This document shows positions 25,933 through 34,811 of a stretch of DNA of 64,000 bases, piece after piece (within the stretch, counting starts at the first letter, position 1; every line of letters starts with the position of its first letter). The position numbers and the translations under genes are program-made. The notes beneath the pieces are model-generated. The model was not told the origin of the DNA, searched no databases, and saw only the letters and a list, made by a program, of their open reading frames with translations. This DNA comes from Roseicyclus marinus (GTDB lineage: Bacteria; Pseudomonadota; Alphaproteobacteria; Rhodobacterales; Rhodobacteraceae), in NCBI RefSeq assembly GCF_030163795.1, contig NZ_JASJOF010000001.1:477582-541581 (forward strand), given 5' to 3'.

Positions 25933-26582
25933 TCCGCAGGCTGGACCTGCCCGATGGCGGCGGCGCGGAACTGGGCGATGCCCGCCTGTCCGCGCCATCC
26001 GCACTGCGCAACCGCGACCTGATCGCGGCCGAGCTTTCGCGCCTTGCCCCGGCCCGGGGGCGCGCCTTGGAAATCGCCTCCGGCACCGGGGAACATGTGG
26101 TGGTCTTTGCCGCCGCCTGTCCCGGTCTGACATGGCAACCGACCGAGCCCGACCCTTTGCGCCGCGCCTCCATCACCGCTTGGACGGCAGCGGCGGATCT
26201 GCCCAACATCCTGCCGCCCGTGCCGCTCGATGCCGCGCAGCCCGGATGGGCGGCCACACATGGCCCCGCTGACCTGATCGTTTTGGTAAATCTCCTGCAT
26301 CTGATCTCGGGACCCGAGGTCGAGACGCTTTTGCACGAGGTCGCGGCAAGCCTTGCCCCCGGCGGTATCTTCACCCTCTACGGCCCCTTCCTGCGCGACG
26401 GGGCGGCGACGAGCGAGGGCGACGCCGCCTTTCACGCCAGCCTCAAGGCGCAGGACCCCGCCATTGGCTACAAGGACGTGATCGATACCTGCGCGACGCT
26501 GGTTCGCGCAGGGGTCCGCCATGTCGAGACGGTGGCGATGCCTGCCAACAACCTGCTTCTGGTTTTCGAACGCCCCGCCTGA
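25929..26582 (+). CDS. DUF938 SAM-dependent methyltransferase-like protein
   Basis: The 217-residue product has RALEIASGTGEHVVVFAAAC as SAM motif I, with TWQPTEPDPLRRASI after it. FTLYGPFLRDGAATSEGDAA and ASLKAQDPAIGYKDV are the DUF938 signatures. The substrate is unknown. The GTG at 25929 overlaps the stop of the secreted protein gene by four bases, and an N-terminal LDLPDGGGAELGDARLSAPS fits the family start better than the upstream ATG frame. Confidence 0.85.
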   Translation: MIRRLDLPDGGGAELGDARLSAPSALRNRDLIAAELSRLAPARGRALEIASGTGEHVVVFAAACPGLTWQPTEPDPLRRASITAWTAAADLPNILPPVPLDAAQPGWAATHGPADLIVLVNLLHLISGPEVETLLHEVAASLAPGGIFTLYGPFLRDGAATSEGDAAFHASLKAQDPAIGYKDVIDTCATLVRAGVRHVETVAMPANNLLLVFERPA

Positions 26583-26588
26583 GCCGTC

Positions 26589-29093
26589 TCACCCATCTTG
26601 CCGGATGCGGGCATTCGTCGGATCGTGGGGGCTGTCCTCCACCACCTCGGCATCCCACAGTTCGCGGAACATCCGCACCTTGAGCCTTGTGCCCACCGCG
26701 GAAAGGTCCGGGCGCACATAGCCCATGCCGATCTGCTTGCTGAAGGCGACGGAATAGCCGCCCGAAGTCAGGCGCCCGATCTTTTCCCCGTCATGGAGCA
26801 ACGCTTCGCGGCCCCATGGGTCGGCATCGGCAGGCCCGTCGATCAGGAGCGTCACACAAGCCGCGCGGATGCCCGTCGCCAACATGCGGTCCTTGCCGAT
26901 GAAGTCCTTGTCCAGATCGACGAAGCGGTCGAGCCCCGCCTCGAGCGGGGTGGCGTCGCGCCCCAGTTCGGTGCCGAAGGCGCGATAGCTCTTTTCCTGC
27001 CTCAGCCAGTTCTGCGCCCGCGCGCCCGCGGGTTTCAGGCCATGCGCCTCGCCCGCCCGCATCAGCTGATCCCAGAGGTAAGTCTGCATCTCGATCGGAT
27101 GGTGCAATTCCCAGCCCAATTCGCCGGTATAGGCCACCCGGATCGCGCGCACCGGGCACATGCCCAACTCGATGTTGCGCATCGACAGCCACGGAAAACG
27201 CTTGTTGCCCAGAACCGTCTCAGGATCGGCATCCTTGACGATCTCCTTCAGCACATCGCGCGATTTGGGGCCCGCGATGGCAAAGACGCCCCATTGTGTC
27301 GTCACGTCATGGATATCGACGTAACCGCCGCCAGCCGCCACGAAATCCTGCGCTGATTTCAGAAGGTGGTCGCCGTCATAGGCCGCCCATGCGCCTGCGG
27401 ACACGAGGTAAAATTCCTGTTCGGCCAGCCGGACGATCGTGTATTCCGTGCGCACCGTTCCGGCCCCGGTCAGGGCATAGGTCAGGTTGATCCGCCCGAC
27501 CTTGGGCAGCTTGTTGGTGGTGAATTGGTCGAGGAACGCGGTCGCACCCGGCCCCCGCACCAGATGCTTGGCAAAGGCCGTCGCGTCGATAAGGCCCGCA
27601 TCCTGCCGGATCGCCTCGGCCTCGGCCTTGGCATAGTCCCACCAGCCACCCCGGCGGAAGGACCGCGTGTCATGGTCGAACCCTGCGGGCGCGTCCTTGG
27701 GCCCGTAGTAATTGGGCCGTTCCCAGCCGTTCACGCAGCCGAACTGCGCCCCCATCGCGCGCTGCCGGTCATAGGCGGGCGCGGTCCGCAAGGGGCGGCA
27801 GGCTTCGCGCTCTTCATCGGGGTGGTGCAGGATGAAGACGTGTTCGTAGCATTCCTCGTTCTTGCGCGCGGCATATTCGGTGGTCACCCACGGCCCGTAG
27901 CGCTTGGGGTCGAGCGAGGCCATGTCGATCTCGGCTTCGCCCTCGACCATCATCTGGGCAAGGTAATAGCCCGTGCCGCCCGCCGCCGTGATGCCGAAGG
28001 AAAACCCTTCCGCGAGCCACATGTTGCGCAAGCCCGGCGCGGGGCCGACCAGCGGGTTGCCGTCGGGCGTGTAGCAGATCGGCCCGTTGTAATCGTCCTT
28101 CAGCCCCACCGTTTCCGAGGTCGGAATGCGGTGGATCATGCTCATGTATTCCTCTTCGATCCGCTCAAGATCGAGGGGGAAGAGATCCGCGCGGAAGCTT
28201 TCGGGCACGTCGTAGAGGAACCGCGCGGGGGCATTGCGTTCATAGGGGCCAAGGATCCAGCCACCGCGCTCCTCGCGCACATACCATTTCGCATCGGCAT
28301 CGCGCAGGACGGGATGCTCGGGGTTGCCCGCCTTGCGCCAGTCGACCAGTGCGGGGTCGGGTTCGGTCACGATATACTGATGCTCGACCGGGATGGCGGG
28401 GATCTTGATCCCCAAAAGCCGCGCGCTGCGCTGGGCATGGTTGCCGGTCGCGGTCACCACGTGTTCGGCGGTGATGACGGCCTTTTCCTCGGAGGGAACC
28501 AGATTGCCGCCCTGTTCCACCATCTTCGTCACCGAAACCCGCCAGTCCGAACCGGTCCATTCGTAGCCGTCGACCTGCCATTTTCGCTCGATCGTGACGC
28601 CGCGCTGACGCGCGCCCTTGGCCATGGCCATCGTCACGTCCGCAGGGTTTATGTAGCCGTCGGTCGGGTGATAGATCGCGCCCTTCAGATCCTCGGTCCG
28701 CACCAGCGGCCAGCGCGCCTTGATCTCGGCGGGCGTCATCCACTCGACCGGGATGCCCACGCTTTCGGCCGTCGCGGCATAAAGCATGTATTCGTTCATC
28801 CGGTCTTGCGTCTGCGCCATGCGCAGATTGCCCACGACCGAAAAGCCTGCGTTCAGGCCCGTCTCTTCCTCCAGCGTCTTGTAGAACCGCACGGAATAAT
28901 CGTGGATGTGGCTGGTCGCGTAGCCCATGTTGAACAGCGGCAAGAGGCCTGCGGCATGCCATGTCGATCCGGACGTCAACTCGTCGCGCTCCAGAAGCAT
29001 CACATCTTGCCACCCCGCGCGGGCAAGGTGATAGGCGATCGAGGTGCCGACGGCACCGCCGCCGACGACGAGGGCTTTGACTTGGGTCTTCAT
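26589..29093 (-). CDS. dimethylglycine/sarcosine dehydrogenase-like FAD oxidoreductase with GcvT domain
   Basis: The 834-residue protein has an N-terminal DAO-type FAD domain (VKALVVGGGAVGTSIAYHLA ... TSGSTWHAAGLLPLFNMGYA, the His-linked FAD region). A C-terminal aminomethyltransferase (GcvT) domain follows, with RVAYTGELGWELHHPIEMQT and FIGKDRML. Such enzymes demethylate N-methylglycines and pass the one-carbon unit to tetrahydrofolate. Roseobacters use several paralogues for choline and glycine betaine breakdown, so the exact substrate is open. The ATG at 29093 has an AAGGA site. It is convergent with the DUF938 gene six bases away. Confidence 0.9.
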   Translation of the reverse strand: MKTQVKALVVGGGAVGTSIAYHLARAGWQDVMLLERDELTSGSTWHAAGLLPLFNMGYATSHIHDYSVRFYKTLEEETGLNAGFSVVGNLRMAQTQDRMNEYMLYAATAESVGIPVEWMTPAEIKARWPLVRTEDLKGAIYHPTDGYINPADVTMAMAKGARQRGVTIERKWQVDGYEWTGSDWRVSVTKMVEQGGNLVPSEEKAVITAEHVVTATGNHAQRSARLLGIKIPAIPVEHQYIVTEPDPALVDWRKAGNPEHPVLRDADAKWYVREERGGWILGPYERNAPARFLYDVPESFRADLFPLDLERIEEEYMSMIHRIPTSETVGLKDDYNGPICYTPDGNPLVGPAPGLRNMWLAEGFSFGITAAGGTGYYLAQMMVEGEAEIDMASLDPKRYGPWVTTEYAARKNEECYEHVFILHHPDEEREACRPLRTAPAYDRQRAMGAQFGCVNGWERPNYYGPKDAPAGFDHDTRSFRRGGWWDYAKAEAEAIRQDAGLIDATAFAKHLVRGPGATAFLDQFTTNKLPKVGRINLTYALTGAGTVRTEYTIVRLAEQEFYLVSAGAWAAYDGDHLLKSAQDFVAAGGGYVDIHDVTTQWGVFAIAGPKSRDVLKEIVKDADPETVLGNKRFPWLSMRNIELGMCPVRAIRVAYTGELGWELHHPIEMQTYLWDQLMRAGEAHGLKPAGARAQNWLRQEKSYRAFGTELGRDATPLEAGLDRFVDLDKDFIGKDRMLATGIRAACVTLLIDGPADADPWGREALLHDGEKIGRLTSGGYSVAFSKQIGMGYVRPDLSAVGTRLKVRMFRELWDAEVVEDSPHDPTNARIRQDG

Positions 29094-29208
29094 GGCCGGT
29101 CCTTCGGGCAATGCGCGCGGGAATGCTGACCCTACCTGCCCGAGGTGGCTCCGCCGCGCCACGCCCACCCGACGCAAATTCGCGCGAAAGCGACAAGGGC
29201 GCGCGCGT

Positions 29209-29232
29209 CCCTTCATCTTGGCAAGAAAACTC
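29209..29232 (-). repeat. CTTCATCTT-core dispersed repeat, copy C (intergenic)
   Basis: CCCTTCATCTTGGCAAGAAA and ACTC match 43724-43747 with a few differences in the middle. It lies between the dehydrogenase start and the terminator of the BMP gene. Confidence 0.65.
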
Positions 29233-29250
29233 ATGTGGCATGGCTTTCCC

Positions 29251-29285
29251 GGAACGAAAAAGGCCCGCCACGGGGGCGGGCCTTT
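29251..29285 (-). terminator. Rho-independent terminator of the xdh/ABC operon
   Basis: On the minus strand AAAGGCCCGCC, a short loop and GGCGGGCCTTT form an 11-bp stem followed by TTTTTC, 20 bases past the stop of the BMP substrate-binding protein gene. Confidence 0.85.
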
Positions 29286-29305
29286 CGCTGTGCTGCCTGT
29301 CCGGA

Positions 29306-30385
29306 TCAGTTCGGGATTTCGCCCGTGATTCCCTCGACGTAGAAGTTCAAGCCGGCGAGCGTGCCGTCATCCGCGACTTCGCCATCGGCCAGCCAGACGG
29401 ATCCGTCCTGCCGGTTGATCGGGCCCGTGAACGGGTGATATTCGCCTGCCGCGATTGCATCGATCATGGCTTGCGCGCTTGCCCGCACATCCTCGGGGAT
29501 GGCATCGGTCATCTCGCCGATCACGACCATCCCGGTGTCGATGCCTTCCCAGATGTCGCTCTGTTCCCAGGTTCCTTCCATCGCCTCTCCGACGCGGCGG
29601 ATGTAATAGGGGGCCCAGTTGTCGATGATCGAGGCCACGCGCGGACGCGGTGCGAACTGGATCATGTCGGAGGCTTGACCGAAGCTGATGATGCCGGCTT
29701 CCTGCGCCACGGTCTGCGGCGCGGTCGAGTCGGTGTGCTGCATCAGAACGTCGACGCCCGCGTCGATCAGCGCCTGCGCGGCATCGGCTTCGACCGCCGG
29801 GTCGAACCAGGTGTAGGTCCAGACCACGCGGATTTCGACATCGGGGTTCACTTCCCGGGCATGGAGGAAGGCCGAGTTGATGCCTTGGATCACCTCGGGG
29901 ATCGGGTAGGACCCGATATAGCCGATGATGTTGCTCTCGGTCATGTGGCCCGCGATATGGCCCAGAACCGCGCGGCCCTCATAGAAGCGGGCGTTGTAGG
30001 TTGAGACATTGGGATGCTCGCGCATGTAGCCCGTCGCATGTTCGAAATAGACATCCGGGAATTGCGCCGCGACCGCGTTGGTCGCCTCGCCGAAGCCGAA
30101 GGAGGTGGTGAAGATCATGTCGGCACCGCCGAGGATCATCTGGGTGATCGCGCGCTCGGCATCCGCACCTTCGGGAACGTTCTCGAGAAACACGGTCTCG
30201 ACCGCGTCGCCGAAATGCTCTTCCACGGCCAGACGGCCCTGGTCGTGTTCATAGGTCCAGCCGTAGTCGCCCGGCGAGCCCACGTAGATGAAGCCGACCT
30301 GGAACGGGTCGTCTTGTGCCGCTGCGGGCAGCGCGAGCCCCGCGACCAGCGCCGCCGAGGCCAGCAATCTGGGAAGCATTTTCAT
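29306..30385 (-). CDS. BMP-family nucleoside/purine ABC transporter substrate-binding protein
   Basis: The 359-residue product has a signal peptide (LASAALVAGLALPAAAQ) and the BMP/Med/TmpC fold: FQVGFIYVGSPGDYGWTYEH at the mature N-terminus, then DMIFTTSFGFGEATNAVAAQ, GHIAGHMTESNIIGYIGSYP and VLMQHTDSTAPQTVAQEAGI. BMP proteins bind nucleosides or purine-like ligands for a matching ABC importer. It is the last gene of the xdh-ABC run, 139 bases after the second permease, with its own GGAGG site. Binding of xanthine, urate or a nucleoside is inferred from the operon. Confidence 0.92.
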   Translation of the reverse strand: MKMLPRLLASAALVAGLALPAAAQDDPFQVGFIYVGSPGDYGWTYEHDQGRLAVEEHFGDAVETVFLENVPEGADAERAITQMILGGADMIFTTSFGFGEATNAVAAQFPDVYFEHATGYMREHPNVSTYNARFYEGRAVLGHIAGHMTESNIIGYIGSYPIPEVIQGINSAFLHAREVNPDVEIRVVWTYTWFDPAVEADAAQALIDAGVDVLMQHTDSTAPQTVAQEAGIISFGQASDMIQFAPRPRVASIIDNWAPYYIRRVGEAMEGTWEQSDIWEGIDTGMVVIGEMTDAIPEDVRASAQAMIDAIAAGEYHPFTGPINRQDGSVWLADGEVADDGTLAGLNFYVEGITGEIPN

Positions 30386-30524
30386 GTCATTTCCTCCGTG
30401 TTGGATGGGTTTGGGTATGTCTTTGGTTGTGTCGTCCGGCGCGTGTGACCTGCCGGGCTTTCCGGTCCGGGGAAAGGGCGCAGCCGCCCCGGCCATTCTG
30501 AGTGTTGCACGCATCCTTTTGCCC

Positions 30525-31448
30525 TCAGCTTGCCGCATGGAAGGCCCGACCCAGTGCCGCGGGCGCATTCAGTGCCGCGCGTCTGCGGTCCGACGAGATG
30601 ATGACAAGGACGATGATCGTTACCAGATAGGGCGAGGCATCCAGAAGCGCGACAGGTACGCCCACCTCGGCTGCCTGCAGCCGCAGTTGCAGCGCGGCGA
30701 TCCCGCCGAAAAGCCATGCCCCCAGCAGAACCCGCCCCGCTTTCCACGAGGCGAAGACCACAAGCGCCAGCGCGATCCACCCCGCGCCCGCCGTCATCCC
30801 GTCGAACCAGTTCTGCACCCGGACAACTGACAGGAAGGCCCCGCCCAGCCCCGCGCAGGCCCCGCCGAAGAGGATCGTGGCAAAGCGGATCCGCACCACC
30901 TTGTAGCCCAGCGCATGGGCCGCGTCGTGGTTCTCCCCCACCGCCCGGATCACGAGGCCTGCCCGCGTGCGCGCCAGCACGAACCAGACCGCGCCCACAA
31001 GGGCTATGGCCACATAGACCAGCACCGAATGCGAGAACAGGATCGGTCCCGCCACCGGGATCGCCTGCAAGGCCTCGGGGAAGGGGCGGCTTGCGACCGG
31101 CACGGGCAGGCCGGAATAGCCCGATCCAAGCAATGCCGCCAATCCGAGGCCAAACAATGTCAGGGCCAGCCCCGAGGCGACCTGGTTTGCCATCAGCACC
31201 TGCGTCAGCACGGCAAAGACCAGCGCCAAGGCCATCGCCCCGCCCATCCCGGCGACAAAGGCCATCGCCACTGACCCCGTTTCATGCGCCACGATGAAGC
31301 CGCAGACGGCCCCCATGATCATCATCCCCTCGACGCCGAGGTTCAGGACGCCCGATTTCTCGACCACCAATTCCCCGATGGCTGCCAGCAGCACGGGCGT
31401 GGCCACCGTGATCAGCGCAACAATCAGCGTGACGGGATCGATGATCAT
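30525..31448 (-). CDS. ABC transporter permease, BMP-associated (second permease)
   Basis: The 307-residue membrane protein has eight or more hydrophobic segments and the branched-chain-type permease signatures ELVVEKSGVLNLGVEGMMIM near residue 30 and GAVGENHDAAHALGYKV-like sequence (AVGENHDAAHALGYKVVRIR) near residue 200. This pair is typical of the YufQ/NupC-like partner of BMP transporters. Its ATG overlaps the stop of the first permease (ATGA). Confidence 0.92.
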   Translation of the reverse strand: MIIDPVTLIVALITVATPVLLAAIGELVVEKSGVLNLGVEGMMIMGAVCGFIVAHETGSVAMAFVAGMGGAMALALVFAVLTQVLMANQVASGLALTLFGLGLAALLGSGYSGLPVPVASRPFPEALQAIPVAGPILFSHSVLVYVAIALVGAVWFVLARTRAGLVIRAVGENHDAAHALGYKVVRIRFATILFGGACAGLGGAFLSVVRVQNWFDGMTAGAGWIALALVVFASWKAGRVLLGAWLFGGIAALQLRLQAAEVGVPVALLDASPYLVTIIVLVIISSDRRRAALNAPAALGRAFHAAS

Positions 31449-32530
31449 GCCGCAACCTCCCGTTTCCAGCGGAATCGGTAATTCGCCAGCACATCGAGCG
31501 CCAGCAGGAAGAACAGGAGCATCCCCTGGAACGCCTGGATCGCCGCGGCGGGTATCCCCAGCATCAGCTGCGCCAGTTCGCCCCCGATGAAGGTCAGCGC
31601 CATCAAGAGCCCCGCAAGCAAGATCCCGATGGGATTGAGCCGCCCCAGAAAGGCCACGATGATCGCGGTGAACCCGTAGCCCACGTTGAAATCGATCGAG
31701 ATGCGGCCGGCAGGCCCCGCCACTTCGAAAAGCCCCGCCGCCCCTGCAAGCGCGCCGGAGGCCCCAAGGCACAAGATGACCAGCCGCCCCGCGTTGACGC
31801 CCGCAAAGCGCGCCGCGCGCGGCGCCTCGCCTGCCAGCCGGATCTGGTAGCCAAGGATATGGCGCGAAAAGATCACATAGGCCGCGATCACGGCGACAAA
31901 GGCGGCCAGCACGCCCCAATGCATTCCCGTGCCTGCGATCAGCTCGGGATTGTCAGTGCCGGGATTGCGCGCCAGATTGCGCGACCCCGGAAAGCCCGAG
32001 CCTTCGGGATTGCGCAGCCAGCCCGTCGCGGCCGAGGCCAGCAGCGCCTCGGCGACATAAACCAGCAAGAGCGAGACAAGGATTTCATTGGTCCGCGCAT
32101 AGACGCGCAAAAGCGCCGGGATCATCGCCCAGAGAAACCCACCCAACAATCCAGCTGCGATCATGCCAGGAAAGATCAGCGGATGTTCGGAGGGCCAAAA
32201 GGCAAGGCCGAAGGCCGCTCCGAAAAGCGCACCGACGATGTATTGCCCCTCGGCCCCGATGTTCCAGATGCCGGCGCGAAACCCGAGGCTCAGCCCGATC
32301 GCGATCAGGATCAGGGGCCCCGCCTTGACCAAGAGTTGCGGCCGCGAAAAGCCCGCGAAGCGTTCGGAAAAAAGCGGGTCCCAGAAGATGATCCGGATCG
32401 CCTCGACCGGGTTCTTGCCAAGGGCCGCGAACATGATGCCGCCCGCGATCATGGTCAGTAGAACGGCCAGAACGGGCGCGCCCACCACCCAGAACCGCGA
32501 GGGCTGGGGCCGTTTCTCGAGGCGGATCAT
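31445..32530 (-). CDS. ABC transporter permease, BMP-associated (first permease)
   Basis: The 361-residue protein has about ten hydrophobic segments. GLSLGFRAGIWNIGAEGQYI near residue 80 is the conserved 'N-I-G-A-E-G' permease signature of the YufP-like subunit. RLAGEAPRAARFAGVNAGR and LGRLNPIGILLAGLLMALTF are further family segments. It forms the channel together with the second permease. It overlaps both neighbours by four bases, so the ATPase, first permease and second permease are coupled. Confidence 0.92.
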   Translation of the reverse strand: MIRLEKRPQPSRFWVVGAPVLAVLLTMIAGGIMFAALGKNPVEAIRIIFWDPLFSERFAGFSRPQLLVKAGPLILIAIGLSLGFRAGIWNIGAEGQYIVGALFGAAFGLAFWPSEHPLIFPGMIAAGLLGGFLWAMIPALLRVYARTNEILVSLLLVYVAEALLASAATGWLRNPEGSGFPGSRNLARNPGTDNPELIAGTGMHWGVLAAFVAVIAAYVIFSRHILGYQIRLAGEAPRAARFAGVNAGRLVILCLGASGALAGAAGLFEVAGPAGRISIDFNVGYGFTAIIVAFLGRLNPIGILLAGLLMALTFIGGELAQLMLGIPAAAIQAFQGMLLFFLLALDVLANYRFRWKREVAA

Positions 32531-34041
32531 CGCGCGACCTCGTGCATGTCATGTGCCCCGCCCAGCATCAGGCCGATCTCTTCCATGCCAAGCCCCCGCG
32601 CGGGCCGTGGCACCGACAGCCGCCCCTCGTTCAAGGCGCAAAACAGGTCCGAGATTTCCAAAAGCTCGTCGAGATCTTGCGAAATCACGATCACCGCGGC
32701 GCCACCCTGCGCCAGATCCAGCAGCGCCTGCCGGATCGCGGCGGCCGCGCTCGCATCCACGCCCCATGTCGGCTGGTTCACCACCAGCACCACCGGGTCT
32801 TGCAAGATCTCCCGCCCGATGACGAATTTCTGCAAATTCCCGCCCGACAGCGCCCGCGCGGCCACGCCCGGACCGGGCGTGCGCACGTCGAACCGCGCGA
32901 TGATCGCTTCGGCAAAGCCGCGTGTCCGGCTCCAATCGACGAACCCCCGCGCCTCGAGCCCCTTGCGCCCACGCCCCGTCAACAGCGCGTTTTCCGTCAG
33001 GCTCATGTCGGGCGCTGCCGCATGGCCCAGCCGCTCCTCGGGTGCACACAAAAGGCCCAGACCGCGCCGTGCCTCCGGCCCCAGCGCGCCCAGCGCCACG
33101 CCCTTCAGTGTCACCGAACCCGCTGCAACCGGTGTCTCGCCCGACAGGACCGACAGCAATTCATCCTGCCCGTTGCCCGCGACCCCGCCAATGCCCAGAA
33201 CCTCACCCGCCCGAACCTCCAGCGTCACGTCGCGCAGGCTGGTTCCAAAAGGCGAAGCGGCGCTGACGCTCAACCCCTCGACCTTCAAAAGCACCGCGCC
33301 CGGCTCATGGGCGTCGCGCGCGGGCACGCTCAGCGACTTGCCCACCATCAATTCGGCCATGTGCGCCGCCGTGACATCCCGCGGGGTGCAGGTCGCGACC
33401 TTTTTGCCCAGACGCAGGATCGTGGCCGTGTCGCACAGCGTGCGGATCTCCTCCAGCTTGTGCGAGATATAGAGGATCGCGGTGCCCTCGGCGGCCAGCT
33501 TGCGCAGGGTATGGAACAGGATCTCCACCTCCTGCGGGGTCAGGACGCTGGTCGGCTCGTCCATGATCAACAGCTTGGGGTCCTGCAACAGGCAGCGGAT
33601 AATCTCGACCCTTTGCCTCTCGCCCGCCGAAAGATCGCCCACCAACCGGAACGGGTCGAGCGGCAGACCATAGGTCTCGCTGACCTTCCGGATGCGCTCG
33701 GCCAGATCGCGGGGCTTGGGCGGATTTTCCATCCCCAGCGCGATGTTTTCTGCCACGTTCAGCGCCTCGAACAGGCTGAAATGCTGGAACACCATCGCCA
33801 CGCCCGCCGCCCGTGCGGCGCGCGGTTCGGCCGGCGCATAGGGCGCGCCCCGCAATCGCATCACGCCCCGGTCGGGTTTGACCAGCCCGTAGATCATCTT
33901 GACCAGCGTGGATTTTCCCGCGCCGTTTTCCCCCAGCAGGGCGTGAACCTCGCCCGTCTGGATCGCAAAGGACACATCGTCATTGGCCACGACGCCCGGA
34001 TAGGCCTTGGTCAGCCCCTCGATGGCGAGCAGCGCAGTCAC
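32527..34041 (-). CDS. ABC transporter ATP-binding protein with two nucleotide-binding domains
   Basis: The 504-residue ATPase belongs to the sugar/nucleoside type (YufO-like). Domain 1 has Walker A GENGAGKST, signature LSAGERQRVEI and Walker B LLIMDEPTSVL. Domain 2 has a degenerate Walker A (GVAGNGQDELL), signature LSGGNLQKFVIGREIL and VLVVNQPTWGVD, where Q replaces the usual catalytic E, as is normal in this family. The GTG at 34041 overlaps the xdhC stop (GTGA), tying the importer to the dehydrogenase genes. Confidence 0.92.
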   Translation of the reverse strand: MTALLAIEGLTKAYPGVVANDDVSFAIQTGEVHALLGENGAGKSTLVKMIYGLVKPDRGVMRLRGAPYAPAEPRAARAAGVAMVFQHFSLFEALNVAENIALGMENPPKPRDLAERIRKVSETYGLPLDPFRLVGDLSAGERQRVEIIRCLLQDPKLLIMDEPTSVLTPQEVEILFHTLRKLAAEGTAILYISHKLEEIRTLCDTATILRLGKKVATCTPRDVTAAHMAELMVGKSLSVPARDAHEPGAVLLKVEGLSVSAASPFGTSLRDVTLEVRAGEVLGIGGVAGNGQDELLSVLSGETPVAAGSVTLKGVALGALGPEARRGLGLLCAPEERLGHAAAPDMSLTENALLTGRGRKGLEARGFVDWSRTRGFAEAIIARFDVRTPGPGVAARALSGGNLQKFVIGREILQDPVVLVVNQPTWGVDASAAAAIRQALLDLAQGGAAVIVISQDLDELLEISDLFCALNEGRLSVPRPARGLGMEEIGLMLGGAHDMHEVAR

Positions 34042-34811
34042 GAGCGTGTCACTTTCCCCCTGTGGACCGGCTTCCCTGCCGATTCCTTGTGCAGATGCTC
34101 TTTCACTAGCCGTCCGGCGACCCCTACGGCAATGGCTTGCGGGTGCTTGCCAAGGGCCGGGTCGCCAATCGGGCAGTCGATGCGCGAAATTTCGGCATCC
34201 CCGTGCCCCAGTGCCGCAAGCCGCGTCCGGAACCGCGCCCATTTCGTCGCCGATCCGATCACCCCGCAACTGGCAAAGCCCCGTTTCAGCGCCGCGTGGC
34301 ACAGCGCAAGGTCGATGTCGTGGCTGTAGGTCAGGATCAGGTGGTGGGCATGGACAGGCACATGGGCCATCAGGCGCGGCAGATCGGCGGCGCAGATCGT
34401 TTCAACCCCCTCGGGCAGGCTTTCGGGAAAGCGTGCTGGGCCCGTATCCGCCCAGGTGATCGTCACATGGGGCAGGGGGGCCATGACCCCCACGATGGCC
34501 CGGCCCACGTGGCCCGCCCCCCAGACCCAGAGATCCGCACCCCGCGCCCGTTCCAGTCCGGCGACCGCCTCGAAACCCAGCACCACGGCCCCGCCGCAGC
34601 ATTGCCCCAGCGCAGGGCCCAGCGGAAAACGATGCTCGGCCCGCGCGCGGCCATCGGCCAGCATCTGGCGGGCGATGCGCATCGCCTCCCATTCCAGCGC
34701 GCCGCCGCCGATGGTTCCCTCGATCCCGTTGCCCCGGACGAGCATCGCCGCGCCTTCTTCGCGCGGCGCCGATCCCTGCACGGACAGGACCGTGACGCGG
34801 ATGCCGCTCAT
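34038..34811 (-). CDS. xdhC: xanthine dehydrogenase accessory protein XdhC
   Basis: The 257-residue product starts MSGIRVTVLSVQGSAPREEG and contains GNGIEGTIGGGALEWEAMRI, PALGQCCGGAVVLGFE and LWVWGAGHVGRAIVGVMAPL. These are the XdhC/CoxI signatures and a Rossmann-type domain. XdhC binds molybdenum cofactor, assists its sulfuration and inserts it into XdhB. The ATG overlaps the xdhB stop (ATGA). Confidence 0.95.
   Translation of the reverse strand: MSGIRVTVLSVQGSAPREEGAAMLVRGNGIEGTIGGGALEWEAMRIARQMLADGRARAEHRFPLGPALGQCCGGAVVLGFEAVAGLERARGADLWVWGAGHVGRAIVGVMAPLPHVTITWADTGPARFPESLPEGVETICAADLPRLMAHVPVHAHHLILTYSHDIDLALCHAALKRGFASCGVIGSATKWARFRTRLAALGHGDAEISRIDCPIGDPALGKHPQAIAVGVAGRLVKEHLHKESAGKPVHRGKVTRS

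Noticed and set aside
27366..29129. A 587-codon plus-strand frame opposite the dimethylglycine dehydrogenase-like gene
   Set aside because: It is an antisense shadow; the minus strand encodes an intact FAD and GcvT domain protein.
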